DNA of 59,150 nucleotides from Chrysomallon squamiferum (taxonomy: Eukaryota; Mollusca; Gastropoda; Neomphalida; Peltospiridae): NCBI GenBank assembly GCA_012295275.1, contig CM022672.1, forward strand, positions 6,867,443 to 6,926,592. Direction: 5' to 3'. A program made the position numbers and the translations under genes. The notes under the pieces were generated by a model. The model had not been told where the DNA came from. It saw only the letters and a program-made list of their open reading frames with translations, and searched no databases. Shown piece by piece: positions 13,973 through 24,728 of the stretch (position 1 is the stretch's first letter; the number at the start of each line of letters is the position of its first letter).

Positions 13973-14070
13973 TGATGATGATGATAATGACTATAACCAT
14001 GTTGATGATGATGATAATGACTATAATCATGATGATGATGATGATAATAATAATAATAATAATAGTAATA
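13917..14070. repeat. Compound (AAT)n-(GAT)n array
   Basis: AAT units followed by GATGATGATGATAATGACTA units that recur twice. Ile/Met-rich minus-strand frames are repeat translations. Confidence 0.93.
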
Positions 14071-14144
14071 ATAATAATCACGCTAATGATAATGATTAAA
14101 TATTAGAATAAGCCGTGTGTGTACGGTGTTTTTATCTCTTTATT

Positions 14145-14179
14145 TGTGTGTGTACGCGCGCGCGCGTGTGTGTGTGTGC
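14145..14179. repeat. Alternating purine-pyrimidine tract with (CG)6 core
   Basis: Thirty-five bases alternate without a break: TG units, then TACG, a (CG)6 core at 14155-14166, then TG units again. CG alternation is the sequence most prone to the Z-form, and a CpG run of this kind stands out in an AT-rich window. Confidence 0.9.
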
Positions 14180-15155
14180 TTGTGTGTATGTGAGTAATTA
14201 TATAGTTGGATAAACTAACAGCAGTGTTCACAGACTGATCTGAACAGAATATCACCAGTGACAGCACTACACACCAAATACAACTTTAAAACTAATTACA
14301 ACAGTTATTCGATACATTACAGCTTCTAATAATGAAACTTTACCTACTGGTATAGATACAAGACAACTTTAATGTCATTAGACATAACTGCTGCTAATGA
14401 GTTATGCTGTTTGGGAGGAAACCTTTACGTTTTTATAGTTATCTTTCTATTTTATCTTATCGGTTGTATTCATTTTTTTTCTCTAGGCAGATTTTCCACA
14501 TCCTTAGAAAAAGAGATAAAACGTGACTGCCAAATAACTATAGACTTACCATGCTGTTTCGGATGTAGAAAAAACTTTTAAGTTGTTTTTACTGGAACAT
14601 TAAGTGTTTGCTTCCACGCATGAAATTTTCACTTTAAAAATCATTCAAACTCTTTCTTTTAGCTGTTATCATCGCAGTATTATCAAAAAGAGCTTGTACA
14701 AAGATAAAGTTTCTTTACATACAAATAACTTGAGATATCTAAAATAAAAAATTCCTCCCCCCCCCCACAAAAAATATCCGATTATTAAAACACACTCTTC
14801 AGTCATGGACTTAGAATATTAACTAAGGAAATGAATGATATTATTATTTTCTAGAGTGATAGCAATCATATTAGCATTGCCAAATTACAGACATGTCTAA
14901 ATTAATAAGTGTCATCTCAACGTATAATCACTATCATTATAGTACGTCTGCAAGCTTAATTAGCTAACTACATAGAATAATAAACTATTCCTGCAGATGT
15001 TTGTTTAAAATCAGTGTATTTAAAACGTAACATTCAGTACTGCCGCAATCCAGATCAATGTAAGTGAATTATAGGAAGTGAAATCATATTAAGAAGATAA
15101 GTATTATATCCATAAGACGATATCTGCAGTAATCAATACTACATAATTGTATTCC
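14180..15155. other. Anonymous AT-rich DNA
   Basis: Unclassified sequence with a poly-C run at 14757-14766. The 69-codon frame at 14372-14581 has an ATG and a hydrophobic middle but no family motif; no gene is called. Confidence 0.45.
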
Positions 15156-15293
15156 ATGAGGTTTGATTGGAATCCAGTGGTCGAAGGAAATCTGATTTAT
15201 GGCTATGACTACAAAGCTGACCAAGCCGATTATAATCTGGAAGTCAAGGCAAATATAGCAGGAAGTTATGAATACACGGCCGACACAAATTAG
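15156..15293 (+). CDS. Small acidic/Tyr-rich ORF, unrecognised (45 aa)
   Basis: An ATG ORF of 45 codons with an in-frame TAA just upstream (15144). The product begins MRFDWNPVVEGNLIYGYDYK and continues rich in Asp, Ala, Tyr, Asn and Glu, ending YEYTADTN. Local G+C is well above the neighbouring DNA and no low-complexity sequence contributes. The start context is weak (T at -3). A CATGAG 3' splice site right after the ATG could instead make it a last exon. No family is recognised. Confidence 0.25.
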   Translation: MRFDWNPVVEGNLIYGYDYKADQADYNLEVKANIAGSYEYTADTN

Positions 15294-17126
15294 TCTTAGA
15301 TATGCGTCCCAGAAATATATCCGACATTAATTTCTCTCAGCCGCATTTATGTAAACGTGTGTTTGCGTTTATGTGTGTATGAGTAGTTTTTGCAGAGAGC
15401 TGTCAGAACGTGCCTGAGTTGGACAAAGCTCTCACAAGGTCTGTTCGAAACAGATGAAAACAGCTGCTAAAATAAAGCTATCATCTTAACTGTACTGACC
15501 ATTACGACAATGATGACGAAAATGAACAGCAAATTTAAACTGACTTCCTCAGTTACAAAACACATTTGTCTCCTGGATTGTCTTATGTCCAGATTCAGTG
15601 AACTTCTGTGTACAGTATACTTCTATTTAAACAAAAATAATATAAATTCAAAAAATAATAATTTTCTTTTCTGTTGTTTTTCTCACATCTTACTACATTT
15701 ATCTTTGTAGTTCAAACATTATATTTGATAAAATAATACATTCTGTTTCTTGTTATGAATTGCTTAATCACTTTAACGAAAAAAAATTTTCATGTAATAT
15801 CTACTCACAATATAATAATAATAAAAAAATAATATGAAAAGATTTTTTTTATAGTAAGCAATAAAATATCGCTAACATTTGTTTGATGTTTGTATAAACA
15901 TTTATATGATTTCTGTTTTCTTTGTGTATATCTTTGTTTTATTTGTATGTGTGTATGTCTGTGTGTATGCGCGCGTGTAAATGTGTGTATATGTGTTACT
16001 GTATGCTATTAATATTGATACATATTTTATCATGTAAGATTTATGTTACACATACAAACAAACCAATTACAAATTTTGCTATTTTTGTAGTGAATGCATG
16101 TAGTAATTTATGTTTTTTCTGGTTTAATTTAATCTAGATAAAAATTATTTTATTTATTCAATATAAATTTCTTTTTAAATGAATAATTAAAACTGAAGAC
16201 TAATAAGAAGAAAATAAGGAAGTTTACGGTACTGAAAAAAAAAAAACCCAGATGAAAACATTGTGGGTGCGGATCAAATACGTAATTTAAAATCGCTGTC
16301 CGGTCACTGGGTTGAGGATCAAGTTTAGACAGTCACAGCTATTAAAGTTTACATGGCACACAGACGGCGAAGAGATCAGTGAGCAAGGAACTTGTACGTA
16401 CACGTGTAGACTAACACAATTTAAGTTAACACTCGTGGCGTCCAAATGCCTTCATGGTTCAGCAGCAGAACGGAGAATGCTGGCGGGTAAACATGTGTGT
16501 GTGCCAAACACTGCTACATTAATCTTCTCTTGTTAACTAGGTTCTTGATAAATCGCACATTTCATGCGAAAAGATTAATTAAAATCAACGTGATGCTTTT
16601 GTTAAAAAAGAAACAGTTTGTATATTTATTTCAAACATTATGATGCTCTGGTGAAACAGTTTAAAAGAAATCCTGAATACATCGATCGCATTAGTTCACG
16701 TTGAAAAAATAGTGATTATAAAACAAAAAAGAAGTAAACTGTTTGCCTTTTAATACTAGAAATGTTTTTTTATTGTATTGAAATAAAATCAACAAAATTG
16801 TCTTCTTGCTAAATTTGTTTTCGGAATAGTTTTAACGATCTTGTATAAACATGATGTTGTTGTATATGTGTTTATCATAACTACTGAAAAATGTTCAGTG
16901 TTGATTTATTGAGATTTATGTCCGCGTCTTCTCATCTTTTAGTTCATTACTTATACATTGTAAAACATCTTTGAACATGCTTAGTATGTAAAAGATGTTA
17001 TATAAATATGGCATAACAGCAACAACAACAACAAAAACAACAACAGCAACAACAACAACACTAATAATAATAATAACAACAACAATAATAATAATCATAA
17101 TGATGATGCTGTTAAGTTTCTAAATA
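15294..17126. other. Anonymous DNA with weak exon-like frame
   Basis: Mostly AT-rich, with TG/TATG traces at 15940-16000 and a trinucleotide run at 17018-17106. A 74-codon frame at 16312-16536 starts at TTG, has a moderate GTAAAC donor inside (about 16485) and no known motif, so it is not called as a gene. Confidence 0.4.
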
Positions 17127-17510
17127 TAGTGTATTTACTGATAGGCATACATTTATAAAACAGTGCCTCTTTGTTGGGAACCAAGCAGTTTATTAAATAC
17201 AGTCTGTATACCGATAATAATGGAGTTTGTTAAATATTGCCCATTTACTGATATGCACATTGCTTTTGAAATATGACCTATTATCTGATAATCATGCAGA
17301 TTATTTAATATTGCTTATATACTACCAAACATGCATTTGTGAAATATTGCTCCTTTACTGATAAATATTCAATTATGAGATTTTTGTCTTTGGCATAATA
17401 ATCACGAAAACAATGAAATATTGCTTTTGAATTTACAGTCACACATTTAACGAAATATTCCCTCTGAATAATAAAAATGCAATTTATAAACTATTGCCTT
17501 TGAAAGTCAT
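17127..17510. repeat. Degenerate minisatellite, period about 37 bp
   Basis: The phrase GAAATATTGC followed by TTTACTGATAA-like and ATGCA-like pieces recurs about ten times, with starts near 17161, 17200, 17236, 17273, 17310, 17346, 17381, 17421, 17457 and 17494. Units are strongly diverged, so the array is old. Confidence 0.7.
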
Positions 17511-18562
17511 TAAATCACTGCACTAATGATAAATAAATGAATTTGGAATAAAATATTTGTCTACTTTTGCAAGAGATCCTTAAATTGAAAAATATTTTCC
17601 TCCTAATTTAGATATTTATTTTATTATTATTCTTACTATTTTTCTGGCACATTCTAACTAAAAATCACATTAGTGAAAAAAAGTAAAGACAATCCTTTGT
17701 CTCTAGAGGCAGACAGAAATTAGCATTTTGCGTGGGTTTAAGCCAACAACGATTAGAAGAGCGTACAGCTTGTCATGAGTGATAGCTTGCTGTCGTGGAT
17801 GTGACGTCACACTGACTGTTACCTATCGTGCAAGACGTGAGAATTTCGATTTGCCCCAGAGAATACAACACAATTAATGTACATGTACCCTGTGTGTCTG
17901 ATCCCTGCTGCAAGCTAGACGAAAATGAATGTTTCTTTAACAACACTGTAAAACAGCTTTATACAAGAGGTGATTACTGAAGGATTTTGTAATAACCATA
18001 TCTATATCTATAGCTGTCTATCAGTCTATCTATCTATCTATATATAAGGAAAACTGATGCAGTCTGCATCAAGGTCTCTTGTATAAGTATTTTTTAATAG
18101 TCGTACAGAAATTAGATTCAGTTACTTAGGATACTTCGTAACTATTATTATACAGGTTGGATGTTTATAAATTTTGTAAACATATATATAGAAATCAGTT
18201 GAAAAAAACGAAAAAAAACAAAAAAAAAACAAAACAACTAAAAATAAAAATAAAACAAAAACAACAGCAAACAACAACAACAAAAAACCATTAAAAAAAA
18301 TCAAAACAACAGCAAACAAAGAAAAACACGTTTCTGTTTAACAGAAATAAATTAATGATTTCTGTATTGATTCATAACGTAGATACGTTTCACGTAATTC
18401 GATAATATTCACAGTGCAGTTTACAAACTGAAATACAGATCTTCAAATCAAATTAACAGTCACAATTATCGACATTAACACACAATATAAAAGAATAAAA
18501 AAATATATAAAATGAGATATTTACTTGCGCGTCTATAAATCAAGTTTAGCTCTTTTTAGCAC
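17511..18562. other. Anonymous DNA; contains a CRE palindrome
   Basis: Unclassified AT-rich sequence with an A-rich/AAC low-complexity stretch at 18190-18320 and a (TATC)n-like run at about 18010-18050. The only pointed signal is the CRE at 17802, listed separately. Confidence 0.4.
17801..17810. promoter_or_regulatory. CRE palindrome GTGACGTCAC
   Basis: Contains the full TGACGTCA consensus bound by CREB/ATF bZIP factors, within ten palindromic bases, in a locally GC-richer stretch. No gene start is evident beside it. Confidence 0.4.
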
Positions 18563-18905
18563 TGCTGAAGGTATCTGATATTGAACTACATCATAAATGA
18601 TACTGAACTTGGGGAAGTATATACCTGATACTGAATTACTGAAAGTATATATCTGATATTGAACTACATCATAAATGATACTGAACTTGGGGATACTGAA
18701 TTACTGAAAGTATATATCTGATACTGAAATGCTGAAGATTTATGTCTGATATGAACTACTGAAAGTCTGTATCTTATACTGAAGTACTGAAATTATATGT
18801 CTCATACTGAATTACTGAAAGTATATATCTCATACTGAACTACTGAAAGTATATATCTCATACTGAATTATTGAAGCAATATATCTGATACTGAATAGCC
18901 GAAGG
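18563..18905. repeat. 28-bp minisatellite (CTGAAAGTATATATCTCATA type)
   Basis: Units of about 28 bp, CTGAAAGTATATATCTCATA plus CTGAACTA, repeat about ten times. A longer segment with CATCATAAATGATACTGAAC appears twice in the left part, showing a higher-order duplication. Confidence 0.9.
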
Positions 18906-19134
18906 AATATATATATATGTTTAACGATATGAATATGTTTAATGACTGTTTAACTGTAATATTAAGTTACATATCACAAACGGCTTATATTCTAAATACA
19001 GAATACAACTGTTGCTGGGTTTTCACTGTCTACTTTTTCACATCAGCAGTAAATGTTCTTTTATATGCTGCGTTATAAGACCCGACAGCAAATAAGCTTT
19101 ACTTAGTCAAACAGCTCTGTTTAGAATAAAAAGC

Positions 19135-19183
19135 ATGGAGAGTGCGCCAAGGAAATTTGATCTTGACAGTGTACGTCTGTCAG
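19135..19183 (+). CDS. Possible first coding exon
   Basis: An ATG with A at -3 and G at +4 opens MESAPRKFDLDSVRLS and runs 16 codons plus one base into CAG|GTATTT, a good 5' splice site. A TTATAAGA element lies about 60 bases upstream (19070-19077). No matching downstream exon was found, and an in-frame stop follows soon if it is not spliced. A low-confidence exon model. Confidence 0.18.
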
Positions 19184-19351
19184 GTATTTCAACATGAACC
19201 ATAAATCACACCCTTTCATGTCACGAAACTACAAAATATTTCTGTGATTTATGATTTCAGTTATGAGAAAGATTACCAAGTTATTACAACATGTCTGAAA
19301 TTAACTGAATGTGACCTTTAAATGCTGTTGACCTCGATTTCACGGATTAAT

Positions 19352-19462
19352 ATGGAGAGCACCGGTCCGGAAAATGCAAAAGTCTGGCAAATCGCGAATG
19401 TAAATGTTAACGCTAAAATTTACCCTTACATTAAACATCTATATAATGCAGTAGTAATATAA
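19352..19462 (+). CDS. Small ORF, unrecognised (36 aa)
   Basis: An ATG with A at -3 and G at +4 encodes 36 residues beginning MESTGPENAKVWQIANVNVN. The 5' part lies in a CpG-bearing, GC-richer patch and the 3' part grades into AT-rich DNA. No family match; chance or part of a dispersed repeat are real alternatives. Confidence 0.15.
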   Translation: MESTGPENAKVWQIANVNVNAKIYPYIKHLYNAVVI

Positions 19463-19606
19463 TAATATAAGAGCAATATACAGAAACAAAAGCAATGTAA
19501 ACAACTGTTTGTTAAGGAAAATGTACAGGAGAAAAATGAAGGCTAGATAGAGTGAAGTTTGTTAGATTAGGATGGTTATGGGTGCAACTATAAAATTGAC
19601 TCTTAC

Positions 19607-19676
19607 CTTGATGGAATGTGGGTTAAGACAGGGTTGCTCTGGTCGCATGGTGGGACTCAGTATAACTTTATCGTAC
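19607..19676 (-). CDS. Possible 70-nt internal exon
   Basis: On the minus strand a pyrimidine-rich CCTTGCCTCCAG acceptor and an AAG|GTAAGA donor bracket 70 bases. Only one of three frames is open, reading YDKVILSPTMRPEQPCLNPH and three more residues. Both splice signals are close to consensus. No partner exon was identified on this strand; the receptor gene upstream has its own stop. Against this, a weak A-box/B-box-like spacing on the plus strand (about 19630-19690) would fit a decayed tRNA-derived repeat. Confidence 0.25.
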
Positions 19677-20245
19677 CTGGAGGCAAGGTTCCAGGTGGGG
19701 AAAAGTTAAATTACAATAATCACTGTTATCTTCTAACGCCAAAGGTATGCGTACGTGCGTACACGCATTTACATGAATGACTAAACGCATGTTTGTAATT
19801 AACAAGCTATGTATTCCTGATGCTTGTTTATAAATCAAAATGCAAAAGAGAAAACAAAAGAGAATAGGTAATGATTATTACCTGTCTGACTTAATGCGGT
19901 GACTGTGATGGATCACAAATACAGATTATGTTATGCGAGCACATGGCTAAATAATATAAACTTTATTATTACCTCATTAGTACATAACGCCAGCAGTAAT
20001 TGAAAACATGAAACAGTCATCAAGTTGCTTGGAAAATGTCCATTAACAGACACGTTATTAATAATCATATATCAGCCAGCCTCATCTATGTTTGAAATTT
20101 GTTCTGATAACGTCATGCGTTGGATGTACAAAAATCATTTACAAATAAATCAGGTTTTTTTTTTTTTTTTTCATAATTATCATTATCTGCATCATTTAAA
20201 ATAGTTATTATCTGTATCATTAAAAACAATCGTCACCGTGATTTT
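19677..20245. other. Anonymous AT-rich DNA
   Basis: No gene, RNA or array was recognised; a poly-T run lies at 20155-20172. Confidence 0.5.
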
Positions 20246-20455
20246 TTGCTGTAATCATTATTATAATTATTACCATCATTTTTATAATCATAATCATTAT
20301 TATTATAATTACAGCTATCATTATTATAATTGTAGCTATCATTATTATAATTATAACCATCATTATTATAACTATCATTATTATAATTATAATTATCATT
20401 ATTATAATTATAATTATCATTATTATAATTATAATCATCATTATTATAGTTAATC
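20246..20455. repeat. 21-bp AT-rich minisatellite
   Basis: Units of ATCATTATTATAATTATAAT plus one base recur with period 21, with one shortened unit. Because 21 is divisible by 3 the frames stay open (HYYNYNY and its antisense), which explains the spurious ORFs on both strands. Confidence 0.9.
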
Positions 20456-21039
20456 CTGTAAAAGCAATGGCGTATTTTGAATGAAATATGTTTGACATAT
20501 GTCAGACAACACCTATAGACTTACACGTGGCAATTCACATTTTGAACTTACAATACGTTCAACATGTGTAATTTTACTGTTATATACTCAGTTTGGATAA
20601 TAATGGAATTTTCTTTGACATGTGAAAAACAACAAAACAATAATCAATGAAAACAATCAAATATATGAATAAAACCCATTCACAAGCAAATAAGAATACC
20701 CTTTATACACCCCCTTTTTTTTTTTTTGTCATATGGTGTCTGTTGTTTTTTACTCTGCCTTTTTTTTCTTTTCTTTTTTGTAATTTTTTATTCAAGATAT
20801 TTTATTATAATTTAATATAACCATTCCTCATGCTAAAAAAAGCCTCCATAAAAATTGCACATAAGAACGGAAGACCCGTCGGCCAAAAGTCCATACAAAC
20901 GTTTTATGACATAAGAAAAAAACAAGAAGAAAGAAAAACAAAACATAGATCCATACAAAATAAATAAATATAACTTACTAATAAAAAGAATATAAATTGT
21001 TTCTTTTTGTTCAGCATTCGCATTCACTGTTATGGTAGC

Positions 21040-21040
<1 letters not shown>

Positions 21041-21080
<40 letters not shown>
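21041..21080. repeat. (CA)n array
   Basis: A pure CA tract followed by a short GAGACAGACAG run. Confidence 0.97.
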
Positions 21081-21082
<2 letters not shown>

Positions 21083-21466
21083 AGAGACAGACAGACATGT
21101 ATATAATCCTACAATCTGTACATAATGTAAAATATGATGACTTGATAAAAAATTTATCTTCGGGTATTGACCAAAATTACAGCTGTCTGGGACGGAACTG
21201 TATTTACCTTGTATTTCAATTGCTATTATTTGTTTTGATGTATAGCGACAATGACATCAATATGCGAGAACTGCTACTAAAAAAATCATTAAATTTATTT
21301 GATTATTTTACAGTTTAGGATTGCAGGATAAAAGAACTAACTAATTACTCTCTTGAGATCTTAGCTTTATCATGCTGGATGCAGCTCTGCATAGACTCGC
21401 TCCATTTCAGCATCCTTATCTTCGCAGGATAAAACTGATATCTTAAGACAGTTTTAGTTATTCGCT

Positions 21467-21468
<2 letters not shown>

Positions 21469-21513
<45 letters not shown>
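21469..21513. repeat. (CA)n array
   Basis: A pure CA tract followed by degenerate TATA/CATA-type sequence to about 21600. Confidence 0.97.
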
Positions 21514-21515
<2 letters not shown>

Positions 21516-22112
21516 CATATATACATTCATATACGTATCTATACACATATACATTATATATATATATCTTGTACATACATATAGAGAAATATACAAAAAT
21601 ATTACATTTAACATATAAAGAATCTTTTTTCCCCAATCTACATTATACTGAAAATGTCTTACATCATAATTATGACATTACAAATCATACGAAACATAAA
21701 CACAAAAAAAAAAGTTTACATTATTACTATCAAGAGGTAGGAAAGATAAAATAACACATGATAATGAACGTTCATTTCATAATAGCACTGTACGGTAAAA
21801 AAAGTCGCTACGCATTGTAAAGTGTTTAGACATTGTCAATACACAACGTGGTGTTTATAAATACATACAATTAAAAAAGTGTCAGCAGTTGTTACCTCAG
21901 ATATATATTTTTAAATATGCAGGTTATATGCGATAGGTAAGCACATAAGTGACCAATGATTTAGTCATCATTGTGTTCTCTATGGAACAAGGATTATCTG
22001 TCTGGGCGCACTAAGAAGAGTCGATCGTATGACATCACTAACAATACAAATAAGCGTGAAACGTGAATGAATGAAGTATAACATCGATCTTATTTGTTTA
22101 TTTATTTTTGCT

Positions 22113-22284
22113 GTTGTTGTTATTATTATCGTTGTTGTTGTCATTATTATTATTATTACTGTTATTGTTGTTATTATTAGTTATTATTGTTATTATTGTT
22201 ATTGTTATTATTATTATTAGTAGTAGTAGTAGTAGTATTACTGTTGTTGATGTTGTTGTTGCTGTTGTTGTTATTATTATAATT
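22113..22284. repeat. Compound (ATT/GTT)n-(AGT)n array
   Basis: Trinucleotide mixture ending in a 48-base segment (22236-22283) that recurs without mismatch at 25812-25859, on the other side of the receptor gene. Confidence 0.93.
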
Positions 22285-22969
22285 GCATTTGCTGGTGATC
22301 AGTTGATTTCTGAATTTTCAAAACAATGAAGAAAAAACTACAAATAATAATCATTACTTTTATTTTTGAAAATAAAAAAACGAAGACAGAAATACTGATT
22401 AATATGTTTAGAATTATGTAATTTCAGCAAGATAATAATTCCTTCATAGCCTGTTGAACATGAACACTTAACATCATATTGTACTTGAGAAATAAAAACA
22501 GGATTAGGAAATGTACTTACTGAACTTAGACAAAGGACAAACATACAAGATAAATATTGACATAATATTATTTGATTGTTTAGCACATGAACATGTGACT
22601 ACTTCTCTTAAGATTGGTAAATAAAATAAAAGTAGGTGAATCGAATATTATTGAACGCAGCATGTAGCATACTTGATAGACCAGAAAATTCATAGTAATC
22701 TCCAGATTAATCATGTACAACAGAATGTACCAGACTGTGTTATACATAATCTTTACCTTTAATATTTCTAAAATTCATACTTCGATCATTTTGAAAACGA
22801 AAGAAAGAAAACAAAAGTGTTAAAAATTATTATAAGTTGGAAGAAACGTGTTTAAACAATTGAAAGACTCACATTAACTTATTTTTCCAATATTTTGTTT
22901 ACGAAATAAGAGCAGTGAAATAAATGTATACAAATGAAACAAAAAAAAGATGTCATAATCTGTATTAGA
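22285..22969. other. Anonymous AT-rich DNA 3' of the receptor gene
   Basis: Probable downstream or 3' UTR-flanking sequence of the minus-strand receptor gene; further TTTATT (AATAAA on the minus strand) lies near 22355. No gene seen. Confidence 0.4.
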
Positions 22970-22975
22970 TTTATT
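22970..22975 (-). terminator. Candidate distal polyadenylation signal AATAAA
   Basis: Minus-strand AATAAA about 105 bases after the receptor stop codon. Confidence 0.35.
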
Positions 22976-23025
22976 CGATGTCATATTACTTCCTTTTATG
23001 CATAAATATTCTGAAAGGAAAACAT

Positions 23026-23031
23026 TTTATT
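23026..23031 (-). terminator. Candidate proximal polyadenylation signal AATAAA
   Basis: Minus-strand AATAAA about 50 bases after the receptor stop codon. Which signal is used cannot be told from sequence, and the true 3' UTR may be longer. Confidence 0.35.
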
Positions 23032-23080
23032 ACAAGTGTTGACAAACCGACAGTTTGAATTGGCGTGCAGAACTCAGATT

Positions 23081-24712
23081 TTATATTTTCAGCGCCACAC
23101 ACCTGTCTCCGCAGTTGACAGAAAAACTTGACGTAGACATACTATTATGACAACACTTCTTTTTAGGTTTTCTGAATCTGTATCTCGGACAACATATGAA
23201 AATCATTTTGCCAAATGCTCTCCTGAAATCTCTCATCGAGAGCGCATATATGATAGGGTTCATTCCTGAATTTATATATCCTAGCCATGTGAATACGGGA
23301 TATATTATGTCAGGATAGAATACGCATTTTAAATGGCATATACCCAGTAACACATTTGTAACAAAGAAAGGAAGCCAACACATTATAAACACACCAACAA
23401 CAATACCCAGAGTTTTCGCCGCCTTCTGTTCTCTGGCCAGTTTGGTCAGTTTCTTGCTGATTGCAAAATGGCGAAGTCGTTTTGTTATTAATTTTGGTTG
23501 GTGGTGATCCTGGCGACCAAGATGATGGTGCTGGTGATCATCCACGTCCAGATAGTGATTGGTAGAATGACGCACGGTGTGAGAAGGACTGTCACCGTCA
23601 CTGTCACTAGTGGAACGTTCCACAGATATGGCTGGAGTTGACGACGTCTCGTCATGGAGGCGACGGATTCCTCCCCGATGTATACGAAGTGTCATAACCT
23701 CTCCCTCCCCATGAAGACCATTTGTTGTGATTTTAGTGCCAGATTTGAGCCCTTTAGTCTGAGCTACTGCAGCCACATATATTCTATAATACACGAAAAG
23801 CATTATGAACATTGGAGTGTAGAAGGAAACAATGGATGAGAAAATGAGGTATCCGCTGTCCTCTGTGAACAAACAGAGATGCTCTGTGAGATCTGGAGGC
23901 GTCACTGCCTTCCACCACGCAATGGCCGGGAATGAAATACCTGCAGAACACAGCCACACGAACGTAATTAACAAGCACACTTTTGATGTATTCATCTTGC
24001 CTGGGTAGGCAATGGGGTCAGTTATTGCCCAGTACCTATCCAGTGAGATCACACACAAATTTAGAATTGACGCAGTACTAGCCAGTACGTCTAGAGAGTG
24101 CCACAGATCACACCATTCTTGGCCATAAAGCCATTTTTGATTTGTCATTTCGTGGGAAATGCTGAAAGGCATCACAATTCCTCCTACCATCATATCTGCC
24201 ACTGCCAGAGAGACAATGAAGTAGTTGGTTACGGTTCGTAAATATATTTCCTTTGAAACCGCTATGATCACCATCATATTGCCGACAATCGTGATGAAGG
24301 AGAAACACGAAAGACATATTCCTACAATGGGATGCTTTAATTCTAATTCTGTTCCGTTCTCTGTGGTAGAATTGAAGAAGGAGATGGTAGAATAACCAGT
24401 CAGTTCGAACTCGGAAGCTCCGGTTGAATTTTCACTGTAAGAACGCATGTACTGCTTATAGGTAGATGTTTTGGAAACGTTGAATGCGTTTTTCCGTGTG
24501 ATGGTACGCGGACTGCGATAGCTAATGCTAGGAAACTGCTGAATCCGCATGCGAAAAAAATAACTGAAGGTAACCCAGCTAAACAGATGATGTAGATAAT
24601 TAAAATAATTTTCCTCTGTTGTCCATTTCGTGAATTTATAAACGAATCCAGCGATATTTTCTAGAAAACAGATGTCGAATATAATATTTGGAAAAGTGTA
24701 AACGATAGTCAT
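23081..24712 (-). CDS. Dop1R2: Dop1R2/DAMB-type dopamine receptor (class A GPCR)
   Basis: A plasma-membrane receptor for dopamine of the invertebrate Dop1R2 (DAMB/INDR) family, which couples to G proteins raising cAMP or calcium. Positions count from TTG 24763, where the open frame begins; the first ATG is residue 18. TM1 about 146-168 (GN), TM2 178-200 (LAVAD, Asp190), TM3 215-240 with amine-binding Asp225 then DRYWAITDP (242-250), TM4 262-283, TM5 303-327 with Ser309, Ser310 and Ser313 for catechol contact, TM6 447-470 (CWLPFF), TM7 487-507 (NPIIY), helix 8 RDFRRAF, Cys524/525 for palmitoylation. Cys218 and Cys297 should form the ectodomain disulfide. TLRIHRGG (358-365) in loop 3 is a Dop1R2 hallmark and separates it from D1, D2 and octopamine receptors. 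N-glycosylation sites lie at 112, 131 and 136. No intron interrupts the core. ATGs at 24712, 24550 (Met72) and 24448 (Met106) compete; residues 18-105 look unlike family members. Confidence 0.93.
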   Translation of the reverse strand: MTIVYTFPNIIFDICFLENIAGFVYKFTKWTTEENYFNYLHHLFSWVTFSYFFRMRIQQFPSISYRSPRTITRKNAFNVSKTSTYKQYMRSYSENSTGASEFELTGYSTISFFNSTTENGTELELKHPIVGICLSCFSFITIVGNMMVIIAVSKEIYLRTVTNYFIVSLAVADMMVGGIVMPFSISHEMTNQKWLYGQEWCDLWHSLDVLASTASILNLCVISLDRYWAITDPIAYPGKMNTSKVCLLITFVWLCSAGISFPAIAWWKAVTPPDLTEHLCLFTEDSGYLIFSSIVSFYTPMFIMLFVYYRIYVAAVAQTKGLKSGTKITTNGLHGEGEVMTLRIHRGGIRRLHDETSSTPAISVERSTSDSDGDSPSHTVRHSTNHYLDVDDHQHHHLGRQDHHQPKLITKRLRHFAISKKLTKLAREQKAAKTLGIVVGVFIMCWLPFFVTNVLLGICHLKCVFYPDIIYPVFTWLGYINSGMNPIIYALSMRDFRRAFGKMIFICCPRYRFRKPKKKCCHNSMSTSSFSVNCGDRCVALKI

Positions 24713-24721
24713 ATCAGAATC

Positions 24722-24728
24722 ACTTACC
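24722..24728 (-). promoter_or_regulatory. Candidate 5' splice site G|GTAAGT before the receptor ORF
   Basis: On the minus strand ATGTG|GTAAGTG lies just inside the 5' end of the open frame. Downstream acceptors are TTTTCTAG (exon from 24660), TACCTTCAG (exon from 24563, 13 bases before ATG 24550) and TTCTTACAG (exon from 24434). A 5' UTR exon ending at 24728 and spliced to one of these would remove the poorly conserved N-terminal stretch. Confidence 0.35.

Larger units (their letters stand above)
20456..22112. other. Anonymous DNA with two (CA)n arrays
   Basis: Besides the CA arrays at 21041-21080 and 21469-21513 this holds unclassified AT-rich sequence. The frame at 21007-21318 runs through the CA array and has no family motif; no gene called. 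Confidence 0.45.

Noticed and set aside
23654-24317. Extra open frames within the receptor gene (plus 23654-23839; minus 23784-23978 and 24108-24317)
   Set aside because: They are shadows of the receptor coding sequence in other frames and have no features of their own.
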